NCBI RefSeq assembly: GCF_001651805.1
Contig: NZ_CP015839.1
Location: 2,542,001 to 2,606,000, forward strand
Length of the DNA stretch: 64,000 nt
Direction of reading: 5' to 3'
Origin: Marinobacterium aestuarii
Lineage (GTDB): Bacteria > Pseudomonadota > Gammaproteobacteria > Pseudomonadales > Balneatricaceae
The notes below the pieces were generated by a model. That model was not told the DNA's origin. It saw nothing but the letters and a program-made list of their open reading frames with translations, and made no database searches. Every line of letters starts with the position of its first letter. Position 1 is the stretch's first letter. Shown piece after piece: positions 25,628 to 35,368 of this stretch. The position numbers and the translations under genes are program-made.

Positions 25628-26983
25628 TTAGAATGCCATTTGGTATGAAGCGGCTACCCAGGAGCTGGGTGCTGCACCTTCTGTTGTGCCGTTGAGCATG
25701 ACAGAGGCTTTGCCACTGGCGAATTGACCTTCAACCCCAACGCCCGCCTTGAGCCAGTTCTGATCGTATTTCTCGCCGGCCAGATCAAATGAGAAAGAGC
25801 CAACAACCTCACCCGAAGTGCCGCCTGCTTTATCATCGAACCGGTGCGCCGCTTCGATATTGGCGATAAAGTCAAAACCGGATGCGCCCAGTGCCATGGC
25901 TGAGTTAATGCCCGCACGCAACTCAGTCACGCCTTCTGCGCGGTTATCAAACTGTGCGGGGAAGCTGCCGCCGGTTTCGGTGTAGCCATCGAGTTTGCTT
26001 TTGCTATAGGTCAGGTCTACGTAGGGACTGAAGTGGATGCTGTTGGCTGCAAAGGCATCTTCCCAATCGATACGTGCCCTCAGGCCCCATGCCCGCGAGT
26101 CAGGGCTGGCGGATGAATATTCCACGGAGCCCATATTGAGGTAGCCACGGCGAATATCAGCCTCTGCCCATTGACGATAGGCGCCCAGAGTCGCATAAAT
26201 TCCACGGTCTTCCGCAACAGGGAAGATGCCTTCCAGCATCAGGTACTTGCCATCAATATCGAGTTCGCCACCCTGAATCAGGTTCTGATTTGCCCATGTT
26301 TTGCCAAGAGATAGATTGGCCTGTACCGGACCATAGTTGTAGCCAACGCCAAACTCGGCCATGGCAACATCGCCATCGCGGCTGTTGTGGTCATCCTTGC
26401 CCCAGTCTCCGGCGACCCAGAAAGTTTTCTGGCCGATGGGAACACGGCGGGCCATGGGGCGACTGTGGGCGCCGTTTATAACCAGTGCAGAGCCTGTAAA
26501 TGCCGCCTGAATGCCCGCGCCTGTCGACAACAGGCTGGCTTGCACATCCAGCAGTGAAAAGAGGGGTGATTGAGTGCCGATGATGTAAGCGTAATAGCCG
26601 CCAATACCCGGACAACCTGATGGGCAATCTATGAGGCTTCCGTCCCAGTAGGATATGGATACGGAACCAGAGACCAGTCCATACCCCATCAACGCACTAA
26701 CTCCGGCTGAAGCCGGATAAGTTCCATAGTAATCCCCCAAATCGTAACGCACCAGGTCCATCAGGGCGTTAGCCAGCACAGTATCGCCCCACCAGGGCTG
26801 CGATTCCAGCAACGCTGAATCGGCTGTATACGATGTGTAGGCAGTGGTCAAATTATACTGATAACCGCCGTATTCTACGGTGGTTTCAGGTGCTGGTGCC
26901 GGGATTGCATGGGCTGTTAGGGCGCTAAGCGAGAGCGTAAAACCGATAGCAACAGATAATGGTTTAAGTTTGGTGGCGTTCAA
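25628..26983 (-). CDS. autotransporter-domain outer membrane protein
   Basis: Product of 451 residues. A signal peptide (about residues 1-27, IGFTLSLSALTAHA) is followed by a short passenger of about 150 residues without the usual beta-helix repeats but with a CPSGCPG pair of cysteines, then a beta-barrel domain of about 260 residues with alternating strands (YGPVQANLSLGKTW, HFSPYVDLTYSKSKLDGY) ending WVAASYQMAF. The terminal Phe is the BAM recognition signal. The start is set at TTG 26983, because AAGGAG lies six bases upstream of it; the longer frame begins at another TTG at 27004 and includes that ribosome site. Passenger function is unknown. Confidence 0.75.
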   Translation of the reverse strand: MNATKLKPLSVAIGFTLSLSALTAHAIPAPAPETTVEYGGYQYNLTTAYTSYTADSALLESQPWWGDTVLANALMDLVRYDLGDYYGTYPASAGVSALMGYGLVSGSVSISYWDGSLIDCPSGCPGIGGYYAYIIGTQSPLFSLLDVQASLLSTGAGIQAAFTGSALVINGAHSRPMARRVPIGQKTFWVAGDWGKDDHNSRDGDVAMAEFGVGYNYGPVQANLSLGKTWANQNLIQGGELDIDGKYLMLEGIFPVAEDRGIYATLGAYRQWAEADIRRGYLNMGSVEYSSASPDSRAWGLRARIDWEDAFAANSIHFSPYVDLTYSKSKLDGYTETGGSFPAQFDNRAEGVTELRAGINSAMALGASGFDFIANIEAAHRFDDKAGGTSGEVVGSFSFDLAGEKYDQNWLKAGVGVEGQFASGKASVMLNGTTEGAAPSSWVAASYQMAF

Positions 26984-27250
26984 TTGGGACTCCTTGTCCG
27001 ACAATAAGATATACCAGCTCGCTTTATATCACCTATTTATGGGCTGTTCATCTAATGTTAATTAGATATTTGAGAGGCCTGTATATACGTTGAGTTTTAT
27101 TGAATGCGGCGAGTGGATATTTCTGCCAGGGCATGACTGTAATAATCCAGCCGCAGACGAGCCAAAGTGCTGAGCGTTGTTCAACAGCAGCGGATAGTGC
27201 GAGGTACGTCATATTAGTATGCAACGGAGTCAGCTCTGCTGTGCTCACAC
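26984..27250. other. AT-rich intergenic region
   Basis: Between the divergent end of the SRAP gene and the autotransporter start I see no gene. It presumably holds the autotransporter promoter on the minus strand; no clear -35/-10 pair stands out. Confidence 0.35.
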
Positions 27251-27928
27251 TTAATTGGCATCCAGTTGAAACAACGCAGGCCCGATAAGGAGGGGCGCCT
27301 GTTTGTGGCGACTGTTATTAATCACAGGATCAATGGGCACGACTTGCACTGCGCAGGGGAGGCTGGGGGACAACAGCGGCATCAGGCGGTGTCCATCGAT
27401 GACCGGGTCCAGCCAGCGCGCCCACAGGTCGGGCGGCAGCATCACCGGCTGGCGCGGGTGTATCTGCTCCATGCCCGGCGCCGCCGCTGTGGTGACCAGG
27501 GTACAGCTGAGGATCGTTTCGCGGCCATGCCCCCATTGATCCCAAAGGCCTGCAAAGGCAAAGACTCCGTCAATCGGCTGGATGGAATAGGGCTGCTTGT
27601 GGCCCTCTTCTGTGCGCCACTCGATGAAGGATGACGCTGGTATGATGCAGCGCTGGTGCTTGAGCGGGCCGCTAAAAGCCTTGCTGGTGGCCAGCGTTTC
27701 GGCCTTGGCGTTGAACATCGAATAACGTGTGTCGGGTATCTGAGCCCAGTGCGGAATCAGCCACCAGCGCATATCTTGCAGTATGTTCTTCTCTTCAACC
27801 TGCCGTATCACCGGCACCTGCTCCGTCGGCGCCAGGTTATAGCGCGTCTGGATGCGCAGGCTGATGCCCAGCTCATCCAGCAACCCCTGAGTGAAGGGAT
27901 CGTCAATCAGGTTGTAGCGTCCGCACAT
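27251..27928 (-). CDS. SRAP (YedK/HMCES) abasic-site processing protein
   Basis: Product of 225 residues. It begins MCGRYN, so Cys2 can form the thiazolidine link to abasic sites in single-stranded DNA after Met removal, as in YedK and HMCES. Other family marks are RYNLAPTEQVPVI, WWLIPHW, FNAKAETL, CIIPASSFIEWR and HPRQPVML (the His of the HxRMP motif, with Gln in place of Met). It protects stalled replication forks from abasic lesions. The 3' flank joins an intergenic stretch and the 5' flank a phage relic; SRAP genes often travel with mobile DNA. Confidence 0.9.
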   Translation of the reverse strand: MCGRYNLIDDPFTQGLLDELGISLRIQTRYNLAPTEQVPVIRQVEEKNILQDMRWWLIPHWAQIPDTRYSMFNAKAETLATSKAFSGPLKHQRCIIPASSFIEWRTEEGHKQPYSIQPIDGVFAFAGLWDQWGHGRETILSCTLVTTAAAPGMEQIHPRQPVMLPPDLWARWLDPVIDGHRLMPLLSPSLPCAVQVVPIDPVINNSRHKQAPLLIGPALFQLDAN

Positions 27929-28113
27929 TTTTCAAAGCCCAAGAAATTTTCTGGCTATCAGAAGATAGCAAAGGAGAGCGAAACCACTCGTACGTCATCA
28001 ACCGGACGGTACTGGCCGCGCAGCTCGCAGCGCAGGCACGGCTCATGTCAGGGCAAGTGGACTCAGCATTGAAGGCGTTGGGATACATCCGCTCCCGGCC
28101 AGGCAAGGGGTGA
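27925..28113 (+). pseudogene. C-terminal remnant of an unidentified, probably phage, gene
   Basis: A frame with no start reads ...EIFWLSEDSKGERNHSYVIN and ends LGYIRSRPGKG with TGA at 28111-28113. The residues look like real protein, but the 5' part is missing because the SRAP gene begins there on the other strand. Given the Mor and holin remnants just downstream, a Mu-like phage gene is the best guess; I cannot name it. Confidence 0.35.
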
Positions 28114-28409
28114 GCAAAAGGGGATATGGATATCAGGGGTTGGTGAGCCAAGGCGCCGCGCCCTGGAGGTTCAAGCGGGGCGCGGCGTGGAATGTTTCGG
28201 GCCATCCTAAGCCTGCCTGCATTCCATTGGGACGCTATTAGCGTCTGAGATGCAGTAAAGCAGCCAGGCGCTGATCTGCCCTTAGGATAAAGTCCTAAAA
28301 ATGTAACGTAACGTGTTAACCGAGGTTTGAACCGACATGAAACACCCGCAAAAAGACAACTGCAAGGCCGCCCTGGCGCAGTTTCGGTTTTTGTAGGAAC
28401 GGCGCCTCG
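28114..28409. other. relic intergenic DNA with a REP-like palindrome
   Basis: No gene seen. Towards the end TGTAGGAACGGCGCCTCGCC (28393-28412) resembles Pseudomonas-type REP palindromes. Small hairpins such as AGGATAAAGTCCT are also present. Confidence 0.35.
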
Positions 28410-28720
28410 CCGCGAACCCGCCGGGGTTACTACAGCCCCCGCGCCAAGGGCCGAGTGACCGATGTGATGCACGCCATCTGGATCGGGCTGTGCCAGGCCG
28501 GCGTGGAGCGCGATGCGGCGGCCGGCATGTCTATATCCCAAAAGGGGACCGCATCAGGGAGGCGGTGCGTGATGTGGAGCTGTTCCGCGACCGGCACGAT
28601 CGCGGCATCTTGCCGGATGAGTTGGCGAGCCGCTACAAGATCAGCACCCAACATGTGTACCGCATCATCAAAGAGCAGCGCAGCCTGCATATGAAGAAGG
28701 TGCAGCCAGCGTTGTTTTAG
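28410..28720 (+). pseudogene. broken Mor-type phage transcription activator
   Basis: Two frames make up one protein. The first reads VTDVMHAIWIGLCQAGVERDAA (from GTG 28455, cited by position), like the helical N-terminus of Mor-family proteins. A frame change near 28520 leads into GGRHVYIPKGDRIREAVRDV and, further on, ELASRYKISTQHVYRIIKEQ, the Mor DNA-binding end (helix-turn-helix), stopping at 28720. Residues that normally link the two parts are missing, so a small deletion plus frameshift is likely. Mor activates middle genes of phage Mu. This is a relic; the C-terminal part from 28490 could still be translated from GTG. Confidence 0.6.
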
Positions 28721-28756
28721 GACTAAACTGGGCACCTAGGCAGCAATCAAGGGAAA

Positions 28757-28951
28757 ATGATGCTATGGCTGAACATGCCGCGCCTTACCGTTTTTACCTT
28801 CATTGTGTTGCTGCTCACAGGGCTGATATTCCTGCTGGCCCCGCAGCAGCTGCCGGTAACGATCGACAAGCTGAGCCTGGTCGCCTGGCTGGGCTACTGG
28901 ATCGACCGCGCCGGCCGTCCCGGTCGGATAGTGCCCAGAGGACATGCCTAA
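28757..28951 (+). CDS. small membrane protein, phage-holin-like (probably truncated)
   Basis: Product of 64 residues. It begins MMLWLNMPRLTVFTFIVLLL, with one hydrophobic segment and then APQQLPVTIDKLSLVAWLGYWIDRA. This pattern (APQQLPV-x-K-L-x-L ... LGYWIDRA) is common in putative holins of Pseudomonas-like Mu-type phages, which continue with a second conserved part. Here it runs into a different tail (GRPGRIVPRGHA), which suggests truncation by deletion. It lies 36 bases after the Mor relic, supporting a phage origin. Lysis function is doubtful. Confidence 0.5.
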   Translation: MMLWLNMPRLTVFTFIVLLLTGLIFLLAPQQLPVTIDKLSLVAWLGYWIDRAGRPGRIVPRGHA

Positions 28952-28954
28952 AAT

Positions 28955-28982
28955 CTTTCACCTTTCACCTTTCACCTTTCAC
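28955..28982. repeat. tandem repeat (CTTTCAC)x4
   Basis: Four perfect copies of a 7-base unit between the phage relic and miaE, 71 bases before the miaE start. Confidence 0.9.
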
Positions 28983-29052
28983 CTTGCCCCTTTTTTAGGC
29001 TTTTCCATCTCCCCGCTGTATAATGCCCGCCGTTTTTAGTGGCGGTGAAGTT

Positions 29053-29682
29053 ATGGACATCCTCGACGAAATCAAAACCTTTCTTGGCTGCGAGACCCCG
29101 GATGCCTGGGTTGAGGTGGCATTGCAGAATCAGGCGCTGCTGCTGATAGATCATGCGCACTGCGAGAAGAAAGCGGCATCCACCGCCATGACGCTGATGT
29201 TCCGCTACGTGGATCGCATGGAGCTGCTGAACAAGATGTCGCGCCTGGCGCGTGAAGAGCTGATTCACTTCGAGCAGGTGCTGGCGATAATCGAGTCCCG
29301 TGGTATTACGTATCAGCATATGCAGTCGGCGCGTTATGCCGGTGGCATGCGGGCGGCGGTGCGCAACCATGAGCCGCAACGGCTGATCGATGTGCTCATC
29401 GTGGGGGCCTTTATAGAGGCGCGTTCCTGTGAGCGCTTTGCCAAGATCGGTCCCTTGCTGGATGCGGAGCTGGCGAAGTTCTACCGCTCATTGCTGAAAT
29501 CCGAAGGACGCCACTATCAGGATTACCTGACGCTGGCCGAAGATGCGGCCGGTGAGCCGATTAATGAGCGAGTTGCCTTTTTCCGCGGCATCGAGAATGA
29601 GCTGATTCTGTCGAGCGATGATGAATTCCGCTTTCACAGCGGTGTACCGTCGGCGAGCTGCGATACGAGCATCGGGATTTAG
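29053..29682 (+). CDS. miaE: tRNA-(ms2io6A)-hydroxylase MiaE
   Basis: Product of 209 residues. It is a ferritin-like diiron four-helix protein. The metal ligands are seen in CEKKAAS (Glu), REELIHFEQV (Glu and His) and the second half IEARSCERF (Glu) and EGRHYQDY (Glu/His). It hydroxylates the isopentenyl side chain of ms2i6A at position 37 of tRNAs that read U-starting codons, using O2. ATG 29053 is chosen for the spaced GGCGGTGAAG; a TATAAT box is at 29019-29024. MiaB and MiaA are not in the window. Confident by motif and length. Confidence 0.9.
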   Translation: MDILDEIKTFLGCETPDAWVEVALQNQALLLIDHAHCEKKAASTAMTLMFRYVDRMELLNKMSRLAREELIHFEQVLAIIESRGITYQHMQSARYAGGMRAAVRNHEPQRLIDVLIVGAFIEARSCERFAKIGPLLDAELAKFYRSLLKSEGRHYQDYLTLAEDAAGEPINERVAFFRGIENELILSSDDEFRFHSGVPSASCDTSIGI

Positions 29683-29811
29683 CGCTCTTCTTGAGCATGC
29701 CGCAGCCTAATTTGACTATACGCAAGTGGACACGCAATTAGATTGCCTGCTCGAACGCCGCAGTTTTACCCTGTTTCCCGGAATTCGCAGGCTCATCAGG
29801 CTACAAACTAT

Positions 29812-30594
<783 letters not shown>

Positions 30595-30603
30595 GGGGTG
30601 CTC

Positions 30604-31098
30604 TTACTCGGTGATGCGGGCAGATTCGATGATCACGTCTTCAGCCGGCACGTCCTGATGACCGCCGCGGGACGTGGTCTTAACACCCTTGATCTTGTTG
30701 ACCACGTCCATGCCATCGACAACCTTGGCGAAGACAGCGTAGCCCCAGCCCTGGGTGGTTTCAGCGGTGTGATCCAGGAAGCTGTTGTCCTTTACGTTGA
30801 TAAAGAACTGGGCAGAGGCGGAGTGCGGATCCATGGTGCGGGCCATGGACAGGGTGCCGGTGAGGTTTTTCAGGCCGTTGTTGGCTTCGTTCTCGATGTT
30901 GCCGCGGGTTTCCTTTTGTTTCATGCCGGGAGTGAAACCGCCGCCCTGCAGCATGAAGCCATCGATGACGCGGTGGAAGATCACGCCGTCGTAGAAGCCA
31001 TCGCGCACGTACTGTTCGAAGTTGGCAGCGGTCTTGGGCGCCTTGTCGTAGTCGAGTTCGATGGAGATGTCGCCGTGGTTGGTCGAAAGAATAATCAT
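30604..31098 (-). CDS. ppiB: peptidyl-prolyl cis-trans isomerase B (cyclophilin)
   Basis: Product of 164 residues. The cyclophilin core is complete: [13 protein letters not shown] (catalytic Arg in FHR), [20 protein letters not shown] (Met/Ala and Gln/Phe of the proline pocket), [17 protein letters not shown]. There is no signal peptide, so it is the cytoplasmic form. ATG 31098 is preferred over the in-frame 31167 because the protein then starts [15 protein letters not shown] as in E. coli PpiB, with GGAAG upstream. It heads the ppiB-lpxH operon, divergent from glnS. Confidence 0.93.
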   Translation of the reverse strand: MIILSTNHGDISIELDYDKAPKTAANFEQYVRDGFYDGVIFHRVIDGFMLQGGGFTPGMKQKETRGNIENEANNGLKNLTGTLSMARTMDPHSASAQFFINVKDNSFLDHTAETTQGWGYAVFAKVVDGMDVVNKIKGVKTTSRGGHQDVPAEDVIIESARITE

Positions 31099-31198
31099 TG
31101 CTTTACTTCCTGGGGGTTCTATTTTACGTGATCGGGGGGATCTTGAATAATCCGGCATTATACCCAAGGAGGCTTTCCGACAATACTCACCTACAGCG

Positions 31199-31330
31199 AA
31201 CTGCCTGAGTTTGGCTTTTTTTTATGCTGTTTTTCGTTAAATAGAACCACTATTCGTCTTAAAACATCCCAAAAACCAGCTTAAACCAGAGAGCTCTCGC
31301 TACGGCCTGCATTATCGGACAGCCTCCTAG
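31199..31330. repeat. diverged copy of the MITE-like inverted-repeat element
   Basis: Contains the 19-base core GTTAAATAGAACCACTATT (31236-31254) identical to the copy at 46834-46995, plus recognisable GAGAGCTCTCGCTACGGCCTG and TCGGACAGCC near the right end. The left inverted repeat has decayed. It lies in the 331-base ppiB-glnS gap, which otherwise shows only the glnS leader (TATAAT at 31377-31382). Confidence 0.6.
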
Positions 31331-31429
31331 GGGCCTGTATCGCTGCGCGTTAGTGTGATCAGCGGCCCGATACGTTTATAATGCTGCGACTTTTCATGCC
31401 GTCAGGACAGACTGGACACCAAGCCGACT

Positions 31430-33112
31430 ATGAGCAAGCAAGAACACGTCAAGCCTACAAATTTTATCCATCAGATCATCGAGAGCGACATCGCAGACGA
31501 GAAGGTCGCCGGTGGTCAGGTCGTGACACGCTTCCCGCCAGAGCCTAACGGTTATCTGCATATCGGTCACGCCAAGTCGATCTGTCTGAATTTTGGCACT
31601 GCTGCCAAGTATCAGGGCCTGTGCAACCTGCGTTTTGACGATACCAACCCCGAAAAAGAGAGCCAGGAATACATCGACGCCATCGCTGAAGATGTACGCT
31701 GGCTGGGCTTCAAGTGGGACGGCGATATCCGTTACACCTCGGACTATTTCGAACAGCTGTACCAGTGGGCGCTGTACCTGATCGCCAACGGCAAGGCTTA
31801 TGTCGACAGCCTGAGCGCCCACGAAATGCGCGAGTTCCGCGGCAATCTCACCGAGCCTGGCAAGAACAGCCCGTACCGTGAGCGCAGTGTTGCGGAAAAC
31901 CTTGAGCTGTTTGAGCGCATGCGTAATGGCGAGTTCGACGAAGGCGACTGTGCTCTGCGCGTCAAAATCGATATGGCGGCGCCGAACATGAACCTGCGTG
32001 ATCCGGTAATCTACCGTATCCGCAAGGCGCACCATCACCAGACCGGCGACAAATGGTGCATCTACCCGTCCTACGACTTTGCCCACGGCCAGTCCGATGC
32101 GCTGGAAGGGGTGACGCACTCCATCTGTACGCTGGAATTCGAAGATCACCGTCCGCTGTACGACTGGTTCATTGCCAATCTGCCGGTGCCGGCCCAGCCG
32201 CGCCAGTATGAATTTGCCCGCCTGAACCTGAACTACACCATCACCAGCAAGCGCAAGCTCAAGCTGCTGGTCGACGAACAGCACGTATCCGGTTGGGACG
32301 ATCCCCGCATGCCGACGATTTCCGGCCTGCGTCGTCGCGGTTTTACCCCGGCCTCCATTCGCAATTTCTGCGACATGATCGGCGTCACCCGCTCCAACGG
32401 TGTGGTCGACATGGGCATGCTGGAATCCGCCGTGCGGGATGATCTTGATGCCAATGCACCGCGCGCCATGTGCGTAACGCGCCCGCTCAAGGTGACGGTA
32501 AGCAACTTCGCCGAAGGCGAGGAAGAGTGGTTCGAATTGCCGGCTCATCCGAAAGATGAGTCCATGGGGCTGCGCAAGGTGTCCTTTGGTCGCAACCTGC
32601 TGATCGAACAGGAAGACTTCGAAGAAGAGAAACCGCGCAAGTGGAAGCGCCTGGCACCGGGCGATGCCGTGCGCCTGCGCGGCGCTTACGTGATCACCTG
32701 TAATGAAGTGATCAAGGATGCCGCGGGCAATCTGGTTGAGCTGATCTGCAGCTATGATCCGGCCACCAAGGGTGAAAACCCCACGGGCTACAAGCCCAAT
32801 GGCGTGATTCACTGGGTCAATGCCGATCATTCAGTGCCATGCGAAGTGCGCCTGTATGATCGTTTGTTCACCGAAGCGAATCCCGAAGCCGACAAGGCGG
32901 TGGATTTCCAGACCCATCTTAATCCTGGGTCGCTGGAAATACTGACCGACAGCCGCGTAGAAATCGGCCTCAAACACGCGGTGGCAGAAGCCCACTATCA
33001 GTTTGAGCGTCTGGGGTATTTCTCGGTCGACAAAGACTCCGACGAAAGTCGCCTGGTGCTTAACCGTACCGTAACACTGCGCGACTCCTGGGTGAAAATT
33101 CAGGGCAAGTAA
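31430..33112 (+). CDS. glnS: glutamine--tRNA ligase
   Basis: Product of 560 residues, normal for GlnS. The class I signature [15 protein letters not shown] (HIGH) is near residue 35, [11 protein letters not shown] follows, and the MSK-type motif is ITSKRKL. The anticodon-binding beta-barrel fills the C-terminal third, ending [11 protein letters not shown]. It charges tRNA-Gln. It is transcribed alone from an AT-rich leader. A degenerate second copy of its last 78 bases follows directly (33119-33208), after which comes the terminator. Confidence 0.96.
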   Translation: MSKQEHVKPTNFIHQIIESDIADEKVAGGQVVTRFPPEPNGYLHIGHAKSICLNFGTAAKYQGLCNLRFDDTNPEKESQEYIDAIAEDVRWLGFKWDGDIRYTSDYFEQLYQWALYLIANGKAYVDSLSAHEMREFRGNLTEPGKNSPYRERSVAENLELFERMRNGEFDEGDCALRVKIDMAAPNMNLRDPVIYRIRKAHHHQTGDKWCIYPSYDFAHGQSDALEGVTHSICTLEFEDHRPLYDWFIANLPVPAQPRQYEFARLNLNYTITSKRKLKLLVDEQHVSGWDDPRMPTISGLRRRGFTPASIRNFCDMIGVTRSNGVVDMGMLESAVRDDLDANAPRAMCVTRPLKVTVSNFAEGEEEWFELPAHPKDESMGLRKVSFGRNLLIEQEDFEEEKPRKWKRLAPGDAVRLRGAYVITCNEVIKDAAGNLVELICSYDPATKGENPTGYKPNGVIHWVNADHSVPCEVRLYDRLFTEANPEADKAVDFQTHLNPGSLEILTDSRVEIGLKHAVAEAHYQFERLGYFSVDKDSDESRLVLNRTVTLRDSWVKIQGK

Positions 33113-33118
33113 GCACGC

Positions 33119-33208
33119 GACGAAAGCCGCCTGGTGCTTAACTGTACTGTCACGCTGCGCGCTCTTCGTCGAACGGACGGGGTGAAGATTCAGGGCAAGT
33201 AAGCACGC
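33119..33208 (+). repeat. tandem duplication of the glnS 3' end
   Basis: The segment GACGAAAG..GGGCAAGTAAGCACGC repeats bases 33041-33118 with about a dozen changes and a 12-base insertion in the middle. It again ends in CAGGGCAAGTAAGCACGC, so it encodes a decayed IQGK-stop. Confidence 0.85.
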
Positions 33209-33221
33209 TTTAAAGCACGAT

Positions 33222-33258
33222 AAAACGCCTGATCCCGGCAGCGGGGTCAGGCGTTTTT
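33222..33258 (+). terminator. terminator of glnS
   Basis: AAAACGCCTGATCCC pairs with GGGTCAGGCGTTTTT; T-run follows. The A-run on the other side makes it usable for the convergent hydrolase gene too. Confidence 0.85.
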
Positions 33259-33304
33259 GTGTTCAGGGTTTGAGTGCTCTAGCAACAGAGGTTCTGGCAG
33301 TGCT

Positions 33305-34111
33305 TTACCAGCGCGCTATCTGTGCCAGCACCCAGTCGGGATCGTCGTGGGGCAGGTCGTGGCCGGCGCTCGGATGGATGCCAAGCGGCGCCCGCCAGTG
33401 ATTGGCGATGGCGGCGCTGCAGGCGGGGTTAACCAGGGCATCGTTGCGAGAACAGAGGATGAGCGCCTTGGCTGCAGGCAGGCGCCCGCCGCTGCGATAG
33501 CAACTCGCCGCCCGAAACTGGCGCAAGACATTGCTGCGGCTCACCGGGTACTCCCGGGCATAACTGAGCCACTGGGCGAGCGTTGTATCCGCGTGGCGGC
33601 GACAACTGAGGCGGTAGATCAACGCCTCGCGCCCGGCGGTATCGAGCAGCAGCGCGCGGGCGATACAGGGCAATGCGCCTGGGCGCAGGCGCTGCCAGGG
33701 CGGACTCAGGTCACCCAGACTGCCGTTAATCAGCACCAGACTGGCAATCTCTTGCGGGTAGTGCAGCCCCCATTCAGTGGCAACCATGGCGCCCATCGAC
33801 AGGCCAAGCAGCCGCAGGGGTGCATGAGCGTGCAGAAGACGCAGCTCAAGGCGCAGATGTTCGACCAGGTCACTCAGGTGTAATGGGCTTTGCCGCCGAT
33901 ACAGCTGGCCGTTGCCGGGCAGGTCGGGGCACAGCACCCGTGCCTGCAAATGATCCGCCAGGCGCTGGCCAAAGTCGCCCCAGTGGCGCTGCTCCCGGGT
34001 CAGTCCGCGCAACAGTACCCAGCAGGGCAGCGCCATCGCATCACTTGGCTCCTGTTGGGCTTCGGGGTTGAGCCTTGAGCGCGGGGTGAATTCTGTCAGC
34101 GTCTGGCTCAT
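33305..34111 (-). CDS. alpha/beta-fold hydrolase
   Basis: Product of 268 residues. It has the alpha/beta hydrolase plan: an oxyanion strand WVLLRGLTREQRHW, a PDLPGNG turn, the nucleophile elbow GLSMGAMVA (Ser), an acid candidate in CSRNDALV and the histidine in SAGHDLPHDDP. The substrate cannot be called; relatives include esterases and carboxylesterase-like BioH proteins. The ATG at 34111 overlaps the stop of the M14 peptidase gene by four bases (ATGA), so the pair is translationally coupled. Confidence 0.75.
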   Translation of the reverse strand: MSQTLTEFTPRSRLNPEAQQEPSDAMALPCWVLLRGLTREQRHWGDFGQRLADHLQARVLCPDLPGNGQLYRRQSPLHLSDLVEHLRLELRLLHAHAPLRLLGLSMGAMVATEWGLHYPQEIASLVLINGSLGDLSPPWQRLRPGALPCIARALLLDTAGREALIYRLSCRRHADTTLAQWLSYAREYPVSRSNVLRQFRAASCYRSGGRLPAAKALILCSRNDALVNPACSAAIANHWRAPLGIHPSAGHDLPHDDPDWVLAQIARW

Positions 34112-35169
34112 GGGCGCTCGATGTCTTTGTACCAGCGTTGCAATGCGCGCTGCTGCTGGATATCGCGGGCGTGTCCTTCGGGCAGCCACTGCTGCCAGGA
34201 ACGCACCGCCCGGATCATGAAATCGAACAGGGAGTTGTGATGGCGCAGGATACGCCGTTGCCGGTGTGGCACCAGGGGATTGAAGAGCCCGTTGAAGCTG
34301 CTGAGCTGACGCAGGTTCTTGCGTACCCAGAGCCAGGAGCCCAGCTCCAGGGTTAATGGCAGGAAGACAGGTTTCTGGCCCGTGCTGTCTGTGTGGCGCA
34401 GCAGGTGTTGATAATACAGATGGTCCCAGAGGTCACCGTGGGTGCGGTACTGGTGACACTGGGGTTCGAGCAGGTAGCGATGGTGCGGATTGGCGCTTTC
34501 GTAGAGTTCCATCAGGGCCTGTAATTCGCCGAGTTGCTCCAGCGGGCGCGTGCTGCCGGCATAGGGAAACCAGAGCCGGTCGCGCATGCCAAAACCGGAG
34601 TGGCAATCCAGCGACAGGCAAAAGGGCGCGCCGCCGATTTCGCGGTTCACCAGCGCACAGAGCGCGGCAGACTCCGCTTGCATGGGCTCGTTAAGCGCAC
34701 CGCGATACCAGGGCAGCCAGGCGCCGATGCGGTGGCCCGACAGCAGCCAGGCCCCCGGTTCTTCGGCATTGTGCGGGGCATTGCGCATCAGGTCGACACC
34801 CTTGCCATTGGAACGTGATCCCCGTGCCATGCCAGCGGGGTTCAGCAGCGGGCAAAACACCAGACGGATATGTTCAAGATCCTGCTGCAGCCCCTGATCC
34901 CAGGGCAGTCGCGACAGCAGCGCATCGAGCTGAGTCAGCAGCAGCTGGGTACCGATGCGCTCCACGCCGTGAATGCCGCCGCACAGCAGTAATACCGGCG
35001 CCTGTGGGTCCGGGTTGCCGAGTTTTAGCGCATAGAGCGGATAGCGCCCGGCGCCGTCGGTCACCTCTGTCAGCAGCGAGACATCGAGCTGGCTGCCGCC
35101 ACGCGCGATCAGCCGTTGCAGTTCATCCAGTTCCGGCAGTGGGCGCTGAGTATCCTGTCTGGCGTTCAT
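34108..35169 (-). CDS. M14-family zinc carboxypeptidase-like protein (DUF2817-like)
   Basis: Product of 353 residues. The metallocarboxypeptidase zinc site is HGVE near residue 65 and the third ligand in LDCHSGFG; the catalytic Glu is in LTLELGSW. GKGVDLMRNAP holds the Asn/Arg substrate region. There is no signal peptide, so it is cytoplasmic and probably trims a peptide or amino-acid conjugate. I start it at ATG 35169; the frame extends to a TTG at 35280 without a clear ribosome site. It is coupled to the alpha/beta hydrolase gene. Confidence 0.75.
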   Translation of the reverse strand: MNARQDTQRPLPELDELQRLIARGGSQLDVSLLTEVTDGAGRYPLYALKLGNPDPQAPVLLLCGGIHGVERIGTQLLLTQLDALLSRLPWDQGLQQDLEHIRLVFCPLLNPAGMARGSRSNGKGVDLMRNAPHNAEEPGAWLLSGHRIGAWLPWYRGALNEPMQAESAALCALVNREIGGAPFCLSLDCHSGFGMRDRLWFPYAGSTRPLEQLGELQALMELYESANPHHRYLLEPQCHQYRTHGDLWDHLYYQHLLRHTDSTGQKPVFLPLTLELGSWLWVRKNLRQLSSFNGLFNPLVPHRQRRILRHHNSLFDFMIRAVRSWQQWLPEGHARDIQQQRALQRWYKDIERP

Positions 35170-35368
35170 CCGTTGATCAGTCTGGGGTGTGCCAGGCAGT
35201 GCGCCAGGGCAGAAAATACGATGCGGAACAGATTCAGCGGTGTCATGGGTGTCCGGGTAATAAAGGCCCTGTTCGTGCAACAGGGCAACCAGGGGATGCC
35301 CTGTTTATAGGCGTGCAGTTTAGCTGCTATGCTCGCGGGCGTTAGCAGCGTCACAAAGGGTTCACACA

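Noticed and set aside
31394-32830. Minus-strand frame of 478 codons
   Set aside because: It is antisense to glnS.
34108-35280. Longer start (TTG 35280) for the M14 peptidase-like gene
   Set aside because: No ribosome site; the extra 37 residues have no domain. ATG 35169 is preferred, but uncertain.
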